Source: Histoplasma ohiense
Taxonomy: Eukaryota > Ascomycota > Eurotiomycetes > Onygenales > Ajellomycetaceae
DNA: 64,000 nt
Assembly (NCBI GenBank): GCA_017607445.1
Contig: JAEVHH010000004.1
Location: forward strand, 6,138,001-6,202,000
Direction of reading: 5' to 3'
The notes beneath the pieces were generated by a model. The model searched no databases, was not told where the DNA came from, and was given only the letters and a program-made list of their open reading frames with translations. This document shows, piece after piece, positions 46,060-60,079 of this stretch (positions within the stretch are counted from its first letter, which is position 1; the number at the start of each line of letters is the position of its first letter). Made by a program: the position numbers and the translations under genes.

Positions 46060-49000
46060 GTTTTTCTCAGATTCTCAAGAATTATCTGTATCTGTACAAT
46101 CTTTTCATTTGACAAGATATTGTGTTTGACTGCAGTACTGATGTTTGTTTAATATAACTTCAACTTTTTATTTCTCTTGCATATCTATAATTATCAATTC
46201 TGCTTATGGGATTTGTCTGTCATGTGTGTGATATGATTCAAGAAGAGAAACATGAAATATGAGATGAATTTCTTTATATTATAGTATGAGTTTCAGTTTG
46301 TACATCTGTGTACTGTAGATATCAATTATTTGAAAGAAATTCAAAAATTGATGATCTAGTTTGAGTGAGGATCACAAAATGGATATATTTTTTGCACACA
46401 GCATTACTCAGTCCTCTATCTTAAAGCTTTTTGATATATGACACTGATTATAATACTTTTTCTCAGCTGCTTTGACAGCTTTCAGACATTCTCAAATCTT
46501 GTTCTCCACTTGCTTCATTCATTTCACTTGTTTCATCACTGATTTTGACACACTCACACTTGAGGGCTTCATATCTATGTGAAGTTCAGTTGATCAGTCA
46601 ATCATTGCTTCAGATGATATCATTTTTATCAATGTGTGGAAGATGTTGTTATATATTCATTGTGTCAGAGAAATTCATTCTATCCAATTATCTTGCTGAT
46701 AGCTGCAATATGTGTGAAGATAATGTTCAATCATCTGGTTTAATTGTTCTGTCTGGCTGTCAGTTTGCGGGTGGAATGCCATCGATAATTTTCATTGAAT
46801 ATGAAACAGATAACATAATGTCAATCAAAACTTGCTATTTATTAATGAATTTTGATTGTTAATAATGTTTGCAGATAGATCAAAGTTCTTCACAATTCTT
46901 CATACAATAATATTCATGAATTCTTCTGAATCTAGCTCTGAAGATGTGGACACAATTATGACTCATTTAATGAATAAATCAATAAATACAACAATAGTAT
47001 TATAGATTTGACTTCTTCTTTTATTATCTAGCAGATTTTCAATAAAGTTCATGCTAATTGTATGTCATTTCTTATCTAACACTGAATGTGATTGTAGCAA
47101 TCTGTATGGGTTGTGCTGTGGTATCTTGATACATTGACAAACATCACAGGTTCTCACATATTCTGCAATCTCATCACTCATATCATGCCACAAGTACTTG
47201 CATTTGATTGCTTTGATTATTTTATCACATTCAAAATGGCCACTTTGAAGATCATTGTGATTCATTTTCATTATTTCATATCTTACAGTCTTGTCTTGTG
47301 ATATATAGACTTTATCATCTTTTTTGAGCATATCATCTTTATCTACTACTCAGATTGAATAATTATCTATAGTAGAGTCACTCATTTCTAGTCTTCTGTG
47401 AAGTTCAGATGTGCTGATATCTGTATTCTGAATTTGTAATAAGAGTTCAATAATAGATTCAGCTATCTCTTTGTGATAGACTGTCTCAGACTCAAATATC
47501 TTAACAGTCAGAATCTGTGGCATCAGAGTTTCTAGATTTAATTCTATAATATCTGTGATCTCATTCTCATCTGCAGATGCATTTTTTATTCTGTAGAGAT
47601 TGTTATCATCAACAACTACAGATCTCTTCACTCAACAATTTTCATTAGCTTGCAGATTTTTTTGCATCATCTTGATACATTGATTTAATTTTGTATTTTC
47701 TTTTGTCTTTAGTGATTTAAAGATTCTCTTATGCAGCTTCTCTTGCAGAATAGAGAGCTCTGTCAAGAGAGCTGTGTGTTTTACAAAATCTGAACAATAA
47801 CTTGATGCATCTACAGAATTATTTTTCTCAGAACAATGCTCTATTTCAAAATCAAATACTGAGAGCATTTTTATTCAGTGAATCTGACATTCATTTAGCT
47901 GCTTCATTATCATGAAGTGCTGGAGATTGATATGATCAGATAAAACAGTTATTGAGTGTCTGCTATTATGTAAGTAGTGACATCATTATCTGAAAGCTTC
48001 TACAATCAGTAGTATTTCTAGATTATATATTTGATAACATCTTTCTGTTTCTGTGAGCTTTCTAAATAAAAATATGATTGAGTGTCAGTGATCATCATCT
48101 ATTAATTATGATATTACTGCAGTGATTGCAACATCAGATCTGTCCATTTCTATACAGAGTTTTTGCTGTGGATCAAAGTGAATCAACAACAGTGCTTTTG
48201 TAAAGCATTCTTTTAACTGCAAAATTGTGTGCTTGCAGTTTTCATCTAACTGAACAGATGTGTTATTCTTCCCTCTTTTCATTTTATAACCTTTTAACAA
48301 TTTGATCAGAGATGCTGTTATTATTGAGAACTTGTATATGAATTGACAATAGAAATTGATGAATTCTAGAAATATTTGTAATTCATTTATAGTTTGCAGT
48401 TCTGATCAATCTAGAATTGTGTTGACACAGTGTTTCTCAACAGTAATGCTCTGCATGGTAACCACAAAACTCAAAAATCCAATTTCTGTTGCATGGAACA
48501 TACACTTACTAAGTTTGGCATATAGTCTCCAACATCTTAACTGTTCCAGCACATTCTTAACATGGATGACATGTTTGTCAAGTATGTTTGAATAGATTAC
48601 AATATTGTCAAGATAAGCCACACAATATACATCTAAAAGATCACTGAGAGCTTAGTTGATATAAGATTGAAAGATCACAGAGACATTGATTAGTTCAAAA
48701 GATAAGACTAGATATTCAAAGTGTTCATATTGTGTTCAAAATGCTATTTTCTATTCATTTCTCACTCATATGTGAATTCTGTGATATGCATCTCTAAGAT
48801 TCAGTTGTGTATATATTTTGACATCTGCTAATCTATCAAGTATTTCACTTATCAAGAGCAGTGGATATCAATTCTTGACTGTTATTTCATTCAATTCTTG
48901 ATAATTTACACAGAGACACAGGGTTTCATTCTTCTTCAGTGTGAATAATACTGATGTGCTGGCTGGACTCTTGAATGAATGTATTCAATTCTTCTCTAAT

Positions 49001-49840
49001 GTCTTTTCAATATATTCTTGGAGGACAGAGAGTTCTTGAGGTGATAAGTTATATATTGATTGATATAAGGGTTTCTTGCCAGATTTGAGATCTATAACAT
49101 GATTGTGAGATGCATGTTCTGCATCAGATATGTTTTCTCAGAACACATTAAGATAATATTTATAATCATCTAAGATATTTGACTCAGTTGCTGCACTCAC
49201 AGCTTGTAATGATAAGACAGTGAATATAATATTGTTATTGTCAATTAATGTTGTGAATTCTTTAGCAGTATTCAGATGCATATGATTAATATTCAATGCT
49301 TTTCTATAGATTCAGCATCTTCACACTCAGTTGATATCAGAGTTCACAGCTTTCAATCACAGCATGCTCAAAATTACATCATATTCACTAATATCAGCTT
49401 CTTTGAAATGATGGAATTCTTCTCAGAGAATATGTTTGTCATCAATAATCTTCATTGCAGCTCTTCATTGTTCATATGATTTAATCTTATGATTATCAAC
49501 TGCTTTCACTACTTTTGGTTTATCTTCTGCCTTTGAGAAATATTTTGATGCCCAGATGTGGGACATGAAATTCACATCCACATCAGAATTCACTAGCATC
49601 CACACTATCAACCATTCCACTTCTGTCAGTATTCATGTATTCATCATCAATAACTGTTTATCTTGCAGTCTAGTTGTTCATATTCTCAATGCAGCAGCTG
49701 CTTCTAGAATTGAAATTGTTGATTTTTTGCTTATTGAACTTGGTTGCACTTTTCAGAGTGTAACATTCAGCAATCATTTGCAATATGATTTTTCTTATGA
49801 CAGTGAGAATACTTCTTCATTCAGTTATATTTATCTTTCT
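46060..49840 (-). pseudogene. G1-d pol (decayed)
   Basis: The minus strand encodes protease near 49570-49620, RT at about 49020-48350 with YLDNIVIYS near 48595-48621, and RNase H at about 48300-47700. The integrase zinc domain lies at 47331-47065 (CDVCQC). The core runs to about 46400 and the chromodomain to about 46080. Stops include TGA, TAA and TAG, reflecting heavier decay. Confidence 0.86.
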
Positions 49841-50789
49841 TGATTTGTTCAGTTGAATTCATTTGTTTCTCTTGTTTCCTCTTATTCTGATGATTGCTAG
49901 ATTTATCAGAATGATGCTGATTTTCTATGAATATTGCAGATCTTTCTTTGTGAATAGCATGTCATTGCTCTGATATATTTTTCTTGAGAGTCTGTAGAGT
50001 TTGAAGCAACTCTTTGTAGTTCTGAGGCTCTTGATTTTGATGATCAAGTTCAGTACATAATATCTTCAATATTTTACTATACAAGTTATTCATTCTTTGT
50101 TCTTTGCTATATGAGGGTAAGTAGTATTCTCAGTCTTTGAGATATTTAGAGAAATTGTGTATCAATTGTCATTCTTGTTGCTTTGCATTTTGAAACTTTT
50201 GACTTGTCAATCAGTATTGGTTCTGTGGATCATTAATTTGCATTTCTAGATGTGATAGTATATCATCAAAAGTCAACAGTGTTGCTCCTCCACATCTCTC
50301 ATATAATGATACAAAATTCAACCATTTCTGCTTAATGTGGGCATTAAAATAGAGTTTAACATCATTTATCTTGTGTTCTTTCTTTTGATAATATCAGTGA
50401 TGATGTGTAAAGAGAGTTAATATGTGATCTTTATAGTTCTTGAATTCTAATATATTTTTTTCTTGATAATAGTCCTTAATCTCTAACCTCAATGGTGTTT
50501 CATTATCATCATTCATATTGTTCACAGATCAATTTTGCAGTGATTCTGTGATGATATTCTGAGTTAATTGAGACTCAATAAGAGTATCTTCATGAATCTG
50601 TACTTCCAACTTATAGAGCTGCTGTTGTGCATGCAGAATAGTTAATTGCTGCTCTCATTCACAGATTTAATTATTCAACTGTTGCAAACACACATTGTGA
50701 TCATTGAAGGCAGTAGAGGATTCAGATTGATTTTCAAGAGATCTTGTGCATGTTGAGACCATCTTGTGTGTTTTAACTAATATTGCATG
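49841..50789 (-). pseudogene. G1-d gag, decayed, with leader cut by G1-e
   Basis: It is collinear with the other G1 gag regions: a knuckle near 49790-49830, a capsid-like part and a Gln-rich start. The likely Met (MVSTC) lies near 50762. The leader is interrupted at 50789. Confidence 0.8.
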
Positions 50790-51060
50790 TGTAATAGGCG
50801 CAACGGAGATATCTATATTAGGAAATAGCTATGTGGCGATAGAAGAACACAGAACACGCCAGAATTAATGAGGAGGGACATAGCACACAGCACCATAGAC
50901 AGCTGTAGTGCATGGTGGTCATCTATATAATGCTCACTGATATCTGTAGATATTAGAAGATCAGCAATTAGCTTTGAATAATAGAGATTGCTACCTTCTT
51001 AACATTCTACATACATACTTCACACTACTCTCATAATTATACCTACAATCATCTCTTACA
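50790..51060 (+). repeat. G1-e 5' LTR (271 bp)
   Basis: It starts TGTAATAGGCGCAACGGAG and ends CTCTTACA. With four CpGs retained it is close to the ancestral LTR. TATATAA at 50924-50930 and AGCAATTAG at 50963-50971 sit at the same offsets as in G1-b, and the primer site CTAATCACT is at 51064-51072. Confidence 0.95.
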
Positions 51061-51165
51061 ATTCTAATCACTCATAACTCTATTTGAGTGGTCTGTTGTT
51101 ATGCACACCTACAATAAAGCATGCAATGTTAGTTAAAACATGCAATGTTAGTTAAAACACACAAG

Positions 51166-52170
51166 ATGGTCTTGACATGTGCAAGATCTCTTGAAAATCA
51201 ATCTGAATCCTCTATGATCTTCAATGATCACAATGCACATTTGCAACAGTTGAATGATCAAATCTGTGAACAAAAGCAGCAATTAGCTATTCTGCATGCA
51301 CAACAGTGGCTCAATGAGTTGAAAGCACAGATTTGTGAAGATACTCTCATTGAGTCTCAATTAACTCAGAATATCACCACAGAACTGCTGCAAAATCAAT
51401 CTGCAAACAATACAGACAATGATAATGAAACACCACTGAGATTAGAGATTAAGATCTATTATTGAGGAAAAAATATATTAGAATTCAAGAACTATAAAGA
51501 TTGCATGTTGACTCTCTTTACACATCACTGCTGATATTATTGAAAGAAGAAACACAAGATAACTGATGCTAAACTCTATCTTAACACCCATGTTAAGCAG
51601 AAATGATTGAATTTTGTATCATTGTATGAGAGACATGAAGAAGCAACATCATTGACTTTTGATGATATACTATCACATCTAGAGATGCAAATTAATGATC
51701 CACAGAACCAGCACTGATTGATGAGTCAAAAGTTTCAAGATACAAAGCAACAAGAATGACAATTGATACACAATTTCTCTAAATATCTTGAAAACTGAGA
51801 ATACTACTTACTCTCATATAGCAAAGAACAAAGAATGGATAACTTGTGTAGTAAGATGTTGAAGATATTATGCACAGAACTCAATCATTGAAATCAAGAG
51901 ATTCAGAACTACAAAGAGTTGCTTTGAACTCTACAGACTCTTGAGAAAAATATGTCAGAGTGACAGTATGCTATTCACAAAGGAAGATCTGTGATATTTG
52001 TAGAGAATCAATGTCATTCTGATAAATCTAGCAACTGTTGGAACAAGAGAAAATGAGAGGAACAAATGAATTCAACTGAACAAATCAAAAAAGATAAATA
52101 TAACTGAATGAAGGAGTGTTCTCACTGTCATAAGAAGGGTTATGTTGCAAATGATTGTTGAATGTTACAT
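51166..52170 (+). pseudogene. G1-e gag (decayed)
   Basis: The Met at 51166 (MVLTCARSLENQSES) is followed by the Gln-rich segment, a TGA after IYY near 51466, the capsid-like region and a CCHC knuckle at about 52116-52157 (CSHCHKKGYVANDC, with the knuckle His changed to Tyr). The leader has the same 19-bp tandem duplication as G1-c. Confidence 0.83.
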
Positions 52171-53391
52171 CTTGAAAAGTGTAATCAAGTTTGATAAGCA
52201 AAAAATCAACAATCTCAATTGTAGAAGCAGCTGCTGCATTGAGAATATGAACAACTAGACTGTGAGATAAATGATTATTGATGATGAATATGTGAATGCT
52301 GACAGAAGTGGAATGGTCGATGGTGTGGATGCTAGTGAATTCTAGCATGGATGCAAACTTTGTGTCCCATGCCTGGGCATCAAAATATTTCTCAAAGGCA
52401 GAAGGTAAATCAAAAGTAGTGGAAGCAGTTGATAATCATAAGATTAAATCATATAAACAATGAAGAGCTGTAATGAAGATTATCAATGATGAACATATTC
52501 TCTGAGAAGGATTCTACCATTTTGAAGAGGCTGATATTAGTGAATATGATGTAATTTTGAATATGCTGTGATTGAAAGCTGTGAACTCTGATATTGACTG
52601 GGTGTGAAGATGCTGAATCTATAGAAAAGCATTGAATATTAACCATGTACATCTGGATACTGCTAAAGAATTCACAACACTAATTGATGATGACAATATT
52701 ATATTCACTGCCTTATCATTATGAGCTGTGAGTGCAGCAACTGAGTCAAATATTTCAGATAATTATAAAGATTATCTTGATGTGTTTCAAGAAGACATAT
52801 CTGATATGAAACATGCACCTCACAATCATATCATAGATCTCAAACCTGGCAAGAAATTCTCATATCAACTGATATATAATTTATCACCTCAAGAACTCTC
52901 TGTCCTCTGAAAATATATTGAAAAAACATTAGAGAAGAATTGAATATGTTCATTCAAGAGCTCAGCTGATGTGTCAGTGTTATTCATACTGAAGAAAGAT
53001 GGAACCCTGCATCTTTGTGTGGATTATTGAGGATTGAATGAAATAATGGTCAAGAATTGATATCCACTGCTCTTGATAAGTGAAATACTTGATAGATTAG
53101 CAGGTGCCAAAATATATATGCAACTGAACCTTAGAGACACATATCACAGAATTCACATACAAGCAGAGAATGAATGAAAAACAGCATTTCAAACACAATA
53201 TAAATACTTTGAATATCTAGTCTTATCTTTTGAGCTAATCAATGTCTCTGTGATCTTTCAATCTTATATCAACAAAGCCCTCAGTGATCTTTTAGATGTA
53301 TATTGTGTGGCTTATCTTGATGATATTGTAATCTATTCAAACACACTTGACAAGCATGTTGTCCATGTTAAGAATGTGCTGAAATGGTTAA
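52171..53391 (+). pseudogene. G1-e pol, 5' part (protease and RT)
   Basis: Only a degraded protease remains near 52330 (VNSSMDANFVSHAWA). The linker at 52728-52910 (DYLDVFQEDI, QLIYNLSPQELSVL) leads into RT with YLDDIVIYSNT at about 53308-53342, whose catalytic pair is intact. G2-b cuts it at 53391. Confidence 0.86.
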
Positions 53392-53988
53392 TGTAACGGG
53401 CGTACTTCGATTAACGATTTGGTACTATTCTAATTACAGATTACGAATTGATTAAGGAAAGAAAGAGAAAAGAAATCAGAAGAAAAGGTCATATGAAGAG
53501 GGTTCTTATAGAGAAAAGTTCAGAGTGGAAGAATATCAGAAGCTGCTCCACAGTGAAGTGCAGAGTGAAAGAACATTAAAAGATATGTGTAAGAATTGTT
53601 AGAAACTATATGAGTGCAGAGCATGGAGCAGAGAAATCATTGAGAGCTACATAGAAGAATTGTTAGAGACTATATAAGTGTGAAACACAGAGCAGAAGAA
53701 CATTAGAAGCTATGCAGAAGAATTGTTAGAGACTACACAAGTGCAGAGCATGAAGTGAAAGAACATTAAGAGATACATATAAGAATTGTTAGAGACTACA
53801 CAAGTGTGGAGTATGGAGTGAAAGAACATTAAGAGCTATATGAAAGAATTGTTAGAAACTACACAAGCACAGAGCACAGAGTGGAAGAACATCAAAGATT
53901 ACATGAGGTCACAACAGTCAGAAACAAATGAATGCAGAAGAGAAGTTGATTGCATAAGTTAATTACTAACAGATGCTAATTCATCACA
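53392..53988 (-). repeat. G2-b 3' LTR, complete (597 bp)
   Basis: It begins TGTAACGGGCGTACTTCG and ends AATTCATCACA. Five CpGs are kept within the first 60 bases. On the minus strand a TATAAG box and a long CT tract (complement of about 53455-53480) precede the 13-mer at 53441-53453, giving a short R-U5 of about 62 bp. The adjoining TTATCCCTTTC is the complement of the polypurine tract. Confidence 0.94.
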
Positions 53989-56900
53989 TTATCCCTTTCT
54001 ATCAGAGTGAGTGAGGACTCATAGATATTGAGGGCAGTGGTGTTCTTCAAGACAGACACAGATTCCCAGGTCAGACAATTGTATTCTACTCATTTGACAA
54101 GGTATTTGTAGTGGTGGTGGTTGATTCTATCATCAAGAATTGCTTCAATTTCTCACTCAAGTTTGTTGTCTTCTTCTATAATGATGAGTGGCTGTCAATT
54201 GAAGATTCTCTGTGAGGGGAATGGATCCTCGGCTGTGGGTTGGAGCAGGTTTGTATGAAAGATGTCATGAATGCCAGATGGAGTGTTAAGTTGATAATTG
54301 TGTGTGTCTAGCACTTTCTTCACTGTATACTTGATGTGATGATAATCTAGTGTACATAAGAGATGGTTCATTCTTATGTTCTTGAGATTCAATCAGACTT
54401 TGTCTTCTACATGATATTGAGTTGCAGAACTTCTTCTGATGTTTATTTGATTCTCATAATCTTGCTGAATGCTGATTATTGAAGCTTCTGCTCATTTGTG
54501 AACTTTCTTCAACTTACTCACAATGTTCTCTGCTGTCTGTATGGAGCTGCAGACATACACAGTTTCTCAGAGAGTCTCAGAGAAGTTCAGAATCTCTAAG
54601 TTGTATCTGTGTAGAAGAAAGAATGAGCTTATATCTATTGTGGCAGAATCTTGACTGTTAATTGCAATCTCAGTATGTGACAGCAGATTGCTTCAGTTGT
54701 CTTGTGTGTAATTGCAGAACTTATGAAGAATGTTCTTTACTGTTTGTATCATTCTCTCAGTAGCTTCATCAGTCTCTGAGTGATACACTGTTGATAACTT
54801 TCATTCAATTCTTAATAATTGGCATATGTGGGCTCAGAGTGTGCTGATGAATTGACTGTCTCTATCTGATACAATGAATGAAGGCAGGCTGTGTATACAA
54901 TAGAACAGGCTTCTGATGAAGACATCTGCAACTACTTCAGTATTCATCTTGTCACAGAGCTGTAGTATTATGCCCTTGCTGAGTTGATTGACAATGACTA
55001 GAATGTTTGTAGAACCTCTGTTTTTGAATAAGAAAACTGCAAAATCAATAGCTATATCACATCAAATTCAGTCAGAGACAGATAGAGACTTCAGCATCTC
55101 TTTTCAGTGTTCACATTATGCTGTCTCTGAGCTGCAGTGATCACAGTTGTGTATGAACTGGTGTATGTCTTTCAACATATCTGATCAGTAGAATTCTTGA
55201 GCAATGATGTTGTACATGATTTTATATTCTGAGTGTCTGATCATTGATGAGTCATGAATTTCTTGCATGATTCATATTCATAGAGATTCTGAATCAGAGA
55301 CTCATCATCTATCTTGAAAGTGTAAGTGATTGTCATTGTTGATTGAATATGCTGAGATATCTGTTCTTGAGTATACATCTGTGGGGAATTGAGGTGCTTT
55401 ACTTTATATGACTTTGATGACTTGCTGTCAGAATTCATCTGCTTCTGTTGCTAGTCTCCATTGTTCTTCAAGTGAGGGTTCTTGAGCTCAGAACTGATTG
55501 ATATGTACACAGAGTTCATCTGATTGTGTAGAACTTTCTATAATTGCAGAGTTGATTAATCAATACTCTCAGTGTTTTCATCTGTCATTCAAGTCATCAG
55601 ATGGTATATCTTGTTCTCAGCAGAACAGAACATCTGCAAGGGTGTTCTCTACTTCAGATTGATAATGAATTGTGAACAAAAAACAGCTAAGAAACAATGA
55701 CCAATGCATATGTCTTTCAGTGAGCTTATAAGTGATTGTGAAGTACTCTAAGTTCTTATGATTGATAACAATCTCAAACTTTTCAACACTCATAAGTTTG
55801 AACTTTTATTCTTTGAGACATTATATGATCACTAGAAGCTTCTTGTTGTAGATCTCATAGTTGCATTCAGTGAATGACATCTTTTTCAAGATGAAGACAC
55901 AGAGTTGTAGAACATCTTTATTATCATATTGCATCAGTGCCTCATCTACTACATAATCTGAGATGTCTGTTTTGAGAATTGTATGCTTATTCAGATTGAA
56001 TGATTGCAGCATTGAGGTGCTTGTGAACATACACTTCAGCTTTTTGAATACTGTATTCACTTCATCAGTTCATTGAAATACAGTGTCTTTCTGAATCAGA
56101 TCTGTCAGTGATTGTACAATGTTGGAGAAGTCTTTGATGAATCTTTGATAGAAGTTGATGAATTCTAGAAAGCTTCTAGTCTCTTTTACTGAGACTGATG
56201 CCTCTCAGTTGAGAATTGCTTCCATCTTCTTAGAATTCATATATACACCTTTTTCAGCTTTGATGATGAATTCTAGATAGGTTGTAGACTTGGTCTCAAA
56301 GTCACATTTGTCAATGTCCACTTGTAGTTCAGTTTTTCATAGATGGTCAAGCATTTGTTGTACATGCTTGCAGTGCTCAGTGAGCAGTTCATTGATGAAG
56401 ATCAGAATATTGTCCATGTACACTGAGGTGATCTCATTGAGCAGATCTCATAGAGCTCAGTTAATGTATTTCTGAAACATGCTCAGAGCATTCACTAATT
56501 CAAAGAGAGTCACTATTCATTTGTATAATCTGTAATGTGTACAAAAAGCAGTTAGCCATTTGTCACCTTCATTAATCCTTATCTTATAGAAGGCCACAGA
56601 GATGTCAAGCTTCATAAATCATTTTACTTTTTCTATTCATTTGAGTGTTTCATTGATGAGTGAGAGAGGATATCAGTTCTTCTGTGTAATCTTATTGAGT
56701 TCTCAGTAGTCAACACAGAATTGTAAGCCTTCTTCTGATTTTTTCATGAACAGTACAGATGCTGCAGCAGATGAGTTGCTAATATGAATGAAGTCTTTGT
56801 TCAGTAATCTGTTGAGCATTTTTCATAGAATAAGAAGCTCATTGTGTGATATGCTGTAGAGAGAATTTCAGAGTGATTGCAGGTTCTTACTATCTTTCTT

Positions 56901-57560
56901 GATGAGCTCAATCATATGATCTATACTGGGTTCTCAGTGAGAGGGAAGCTTTTCAGCTTCTTTCTCATCAAACACATCTGCAAAGTCTTCATACAATTCA
57001 AGTAGTTTCTTGTGTGATTTCTTGAGATCTTTGGGTTCTAACTTTTCTAACACTTTTTTGATATTCATTATACTAGCAGTGAACACTTGAATGTTCTTCT
57101 TCTCATATACTTGATGAGTTAGTAGTTTGTACACTTTCACTGATATCTGAATGAGATCAGCAGTTCTATCAACATTCTTCTTGTAAACACAGTCATCTTC
57201 TGAGAAAATAAGACAGTGGTTGCATGCATTCAACAAGGTTTCAAATTCTGTGAGCTATGATAGACTGAGCATTAGATTGTACTCAAGATCTTGTATTTCA
57301 TATACATATACATTCTTTTTCTCATGTTCTTCTACATTGATGTTAAATCTTACTATGTTGTAGAAGGCTGATTCTCTGAGGCTATCAAATCTACTGAGCT
57401 TACACAGCTTGAAAAAGAGGATACACTGAAGCTTATGCTTCTCAATCAGCTGAGTGTCTATAAGAGTGTAATGAAGAAAACCACTGTCTATCATTGTTTG
57501 TATATTGATTAGGCTATTTACAATGACAGAGACTATGATTGTGTCTGCTTGCATCTTCTG
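53989..57560 (-). pseudogene. G2-b pol (decayed)
   Basis: A protease with TMIDSG lies at 57554-57255, followed by a linker at 57236-56934 (EKLPSH) and RT at about 56920-56140 with a catalytic box near YMDNILIF. RNase H lies at about 56060-55640 (ILKTDISDYVVDEALMQYD). Integrase follows at about 55300-54230, ending GIHDIFHTNLLQP. A chromodomain at about 54170-54020 contains EIEAILDDRI and HHYKYLVK. Stops are mostly TGA. Confidence 0.88.
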
Positions 57561-58620
57561 CTCAAATCTTCAGCTAGCTTTCTGCTTCTTGAGCTCTCAT
57601 CTGTGTTTTAGAATGAGAGCTCATCTTTTCTCTGTTCTTGTCTATTCACAGATGACACAGTGTTTATGTGTGTGGAGGGTTTATTTGAGATGATTGTATT
57701 TGAACATTGATGTATGAAGTGCTCTGACTTATCACAGTGTATGCAGACTTCTCTGATGATTTGATCAGCAGTGTTCTTCTCTGAGATATTGGAGATCCTC
57801 AGATGACTTGCATTTACATGTGAAACTCAGTTCATTGATTCTGATTTGGAGGTGGAGAGTGCTGCAGAGTAGTTTGAGGCATACATATTTATTCAGCAGA
57901 ATTCTCTGCAATTTTGAAACACATGGAACTGAGACAGATTGTTGTTCAACAGACAAAGATCAGCACAGAATTCACTGTATATTGAAAGCTTCAGATGCTC
58001 TACACTTCAGTTATACAACTGAAAGTTCAAATTCTTGAACAGTATGTTGATCTTGACAGCATCATTTCAGTCTTGCTCATCTGCTTCTAGAAGCTTGCAA
58101 TCAAATTCAGAAAGATAAATTGTCAACATAACATTCATCTGATGAGTCTGATTAAGTCAGTCTAATATCTTGACTTGAAGTGTAGAATTGAGGAAGAGGG
58201 AGTTGAGTTGTTGAAAGACTAGCTCTGATATATGCTGGTGGTTCTGACAATGACTCATTCAGAGTTGAAATTTTGCTAATGCATCATCATTCAATCTGCT
58301 ATGAATATACCACATTTGATTGAATAGCAAGTCTATTGCTCATCTGTCAATGTCCAATTTGGTGTTTGCTTTTGACTTCCACATGAGATAGAGCACTAGA
58401 TCTTTCTCATATTTATCAAGAATTGAAAGCTTCTCTCTTGAGGACTTTTCATGAGACATGGGTGTAGAAGGAACAGTGAACACAGAAGTGCTCATTTCAG
58501 CAAGTCATTGTTGCAATTCAGTCATCTATAGCATCTGTTGCTGAAGAATGCTTCATAGATCTAAGTTGTCATCCACTGCATTCAGATGCAGTGAGTGTTC
58601 ATAGAATTGTTTGTAGTTTA
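57561..58620 (-). pseudogene. G2-b gag (decayed) with intact CCHC knuckle
   Basis: The start codon used in G2-a is changed from ATG to ATA here; the next Met in frame is at 58495 (MSTSVFTVPS). The capsid-like part contains LVLYLMWKSKAN and MWYIHSRLNDD. The knuckle CIHCDKSEHFIHQC near 57702-57743 is complete, unlike in G2-a. Confidence 0.8.
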
Positions 58621-59339
58621 TTTCAATATCTAAGAATATGTAATAATAATAAAAGAAAAGAAATACTTGTAGGCATTGTTTGTTTGTTTGTTTGTTTGTA
58701 TTGGTTTAACATCCCGGAGAAAGCACGGGCAGCGCCTGTGTTTCAGAAGCCTTTCAAAGGGCATGGAGACATGCTACACTGAAGAGATTTCTATGTACAC
58801 AGAGAGAAAGAAAACAGAATTCAGATGGCAACTCTTGAGAAGACTCAGCTCATTGAAAAGGATTTTTCTGAGCTGTGCATTCACTTCTGATTCAATGTAT
58901 GGCCATTCATGATGAAGCTATAGTGTGATTTCTGAGGGAAACCATCACTGCTGTGTCTGAAAGACTTTACAGTGAATGAAGAGAGATAACTTCCTCAGTT
59001 GATCTGAGAACTGTTCATGCTTCTAACAGCAGAGAAAAAACAGATGAGATAGACAAAAGAAAAGAGAAAAAGTGAGTGTTCTGAAAAGAAAAATAAAGAA
59101 AAGAATGAAGAAAAGACTGTGCTCTCTGTGACATCTTACAGTCACATGACCCAGTACAAATCTGAGGGAAGAGAGAGGAGAGAGCACTGAAGAAGATTGT
59201 GAGAGAAAAGAAGTGAAGAGAGATAGAGAAAGTAGTGAGAAGAGAGAAGAAGAGTGCATGTCTGCAGCTGAAAGCATGTCAACTGAGTCAGCATACAGAC
59301 TGTACTGATTACATCACAGCTAGTTGAAACAGATGAGCT

Positions 59340-59585
59340 CATCATGCTGATTTAATCATTTGCACCAGTTGAACCAATTGAACCAATTGAATTGATTGTA
59401 TCAATTGTACCATTTGTATCAATTGAACCAGTTGAACTGATTGTATCATTTATATCAATTGAACCGATCGAGCTGATTGTACTGATTGAACCAATTGTAC
59501 CATTTGTATCAATTGCATTGATTGAATCTATTGTACTGATTGAATCAGTTGTACTGAATGTTGTGCTATCTGTACCATCTGTATA
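59340..59585 (-). repeat. LINE 3' variable repeat, L-c copy
   Basis: Imperfect units of the form ATTGTAYCA and ATTGAACCA are repeated. The frame on the minus strand reads alternating Ser-Ile-Asp-Thr-Asn, another composition effect. Confidence 0.8.
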
Positions 59586-60079
59586 GGCTTGGAACTGCTG
59601 TGGGGGGCTGTCAGATGATGTGTGTCCAAACAGCTGTGTTACCTCACACAGTATCATATGTAGAACTGTGTGCAGCCAAGCAGTTCTACAAAGTCTGTAG
59701 AGATCAGAGACTCTAGATAGACAACAGCTGTTGCTCAGTTGTGTGGTCATGCTGCTGATCTCTTGAGTCAGTGAGGGAAGTATCTCTGTAAGTGTTGACA
59801 GAGCATCAAATGTTCTGAGCTTTTGTTGTATTTACAGACACAGATGAGCCTTGCATCTGCATGCTGAAAGCATCTGTGGTATCAGAAGAAGTTTTCATGA
59901 AAGAAGCAGAGTGCAAGTCAGTGATGAAGAGTATGCTGTGACATACTGAGCTCTGAAGAAATCTTTATTTAATATTCCACAGTCAGTCTGCTGAATCTTC
60001 AGCTCTGATATCAGTCAGAGAGCTTTTCACAGACTCTGCTTCATCACTCTCACTCTGTCTCTTGACTGAGCTGCTTGGC

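Larger units (their letters stand above)
43997..50789 (-). mobile_element. G1-d: chromovirus, interrupted by G1-e
   Basis: The 3' LTR, antisense gene, chromodomain, integrase, RNase H, RT, protease and gag follow from left to right. The element stops at 50789 in the leader, at TATTGCATG, where G1-e starts. Its own 5' LTR should lie beyond the right edge of the window. It is among the most mutated G1 copies. Confidence 0.92.
50790..53391 (+). mobile_element. G1-e: chromovirus inserted in G1-d, interrupted by G2-b
   Basis: The 5' LTR, gag, protease and most of RT are present. At 53391, in the RT sequence after HVVHVKNVLK, the LTR of G2-b begins. The remaining part should lie to the right of the window. 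The five bases left of the insertion are GCATG. Confidence 0.92.
53392..58677 (-). mobile_element. G2-b: chromovirus inserted in G1-e, interrupted by L-c
   Basis: A complete 3' LTR (53392-53988), pol and gag are present on the minus strand. The leader is cut at about 58677 by the LINE tail of L-c. The element is closely collinear with G2-a and keeps more ancestral residues, for example the intact zinc knuckle. Confidence 0.93.
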
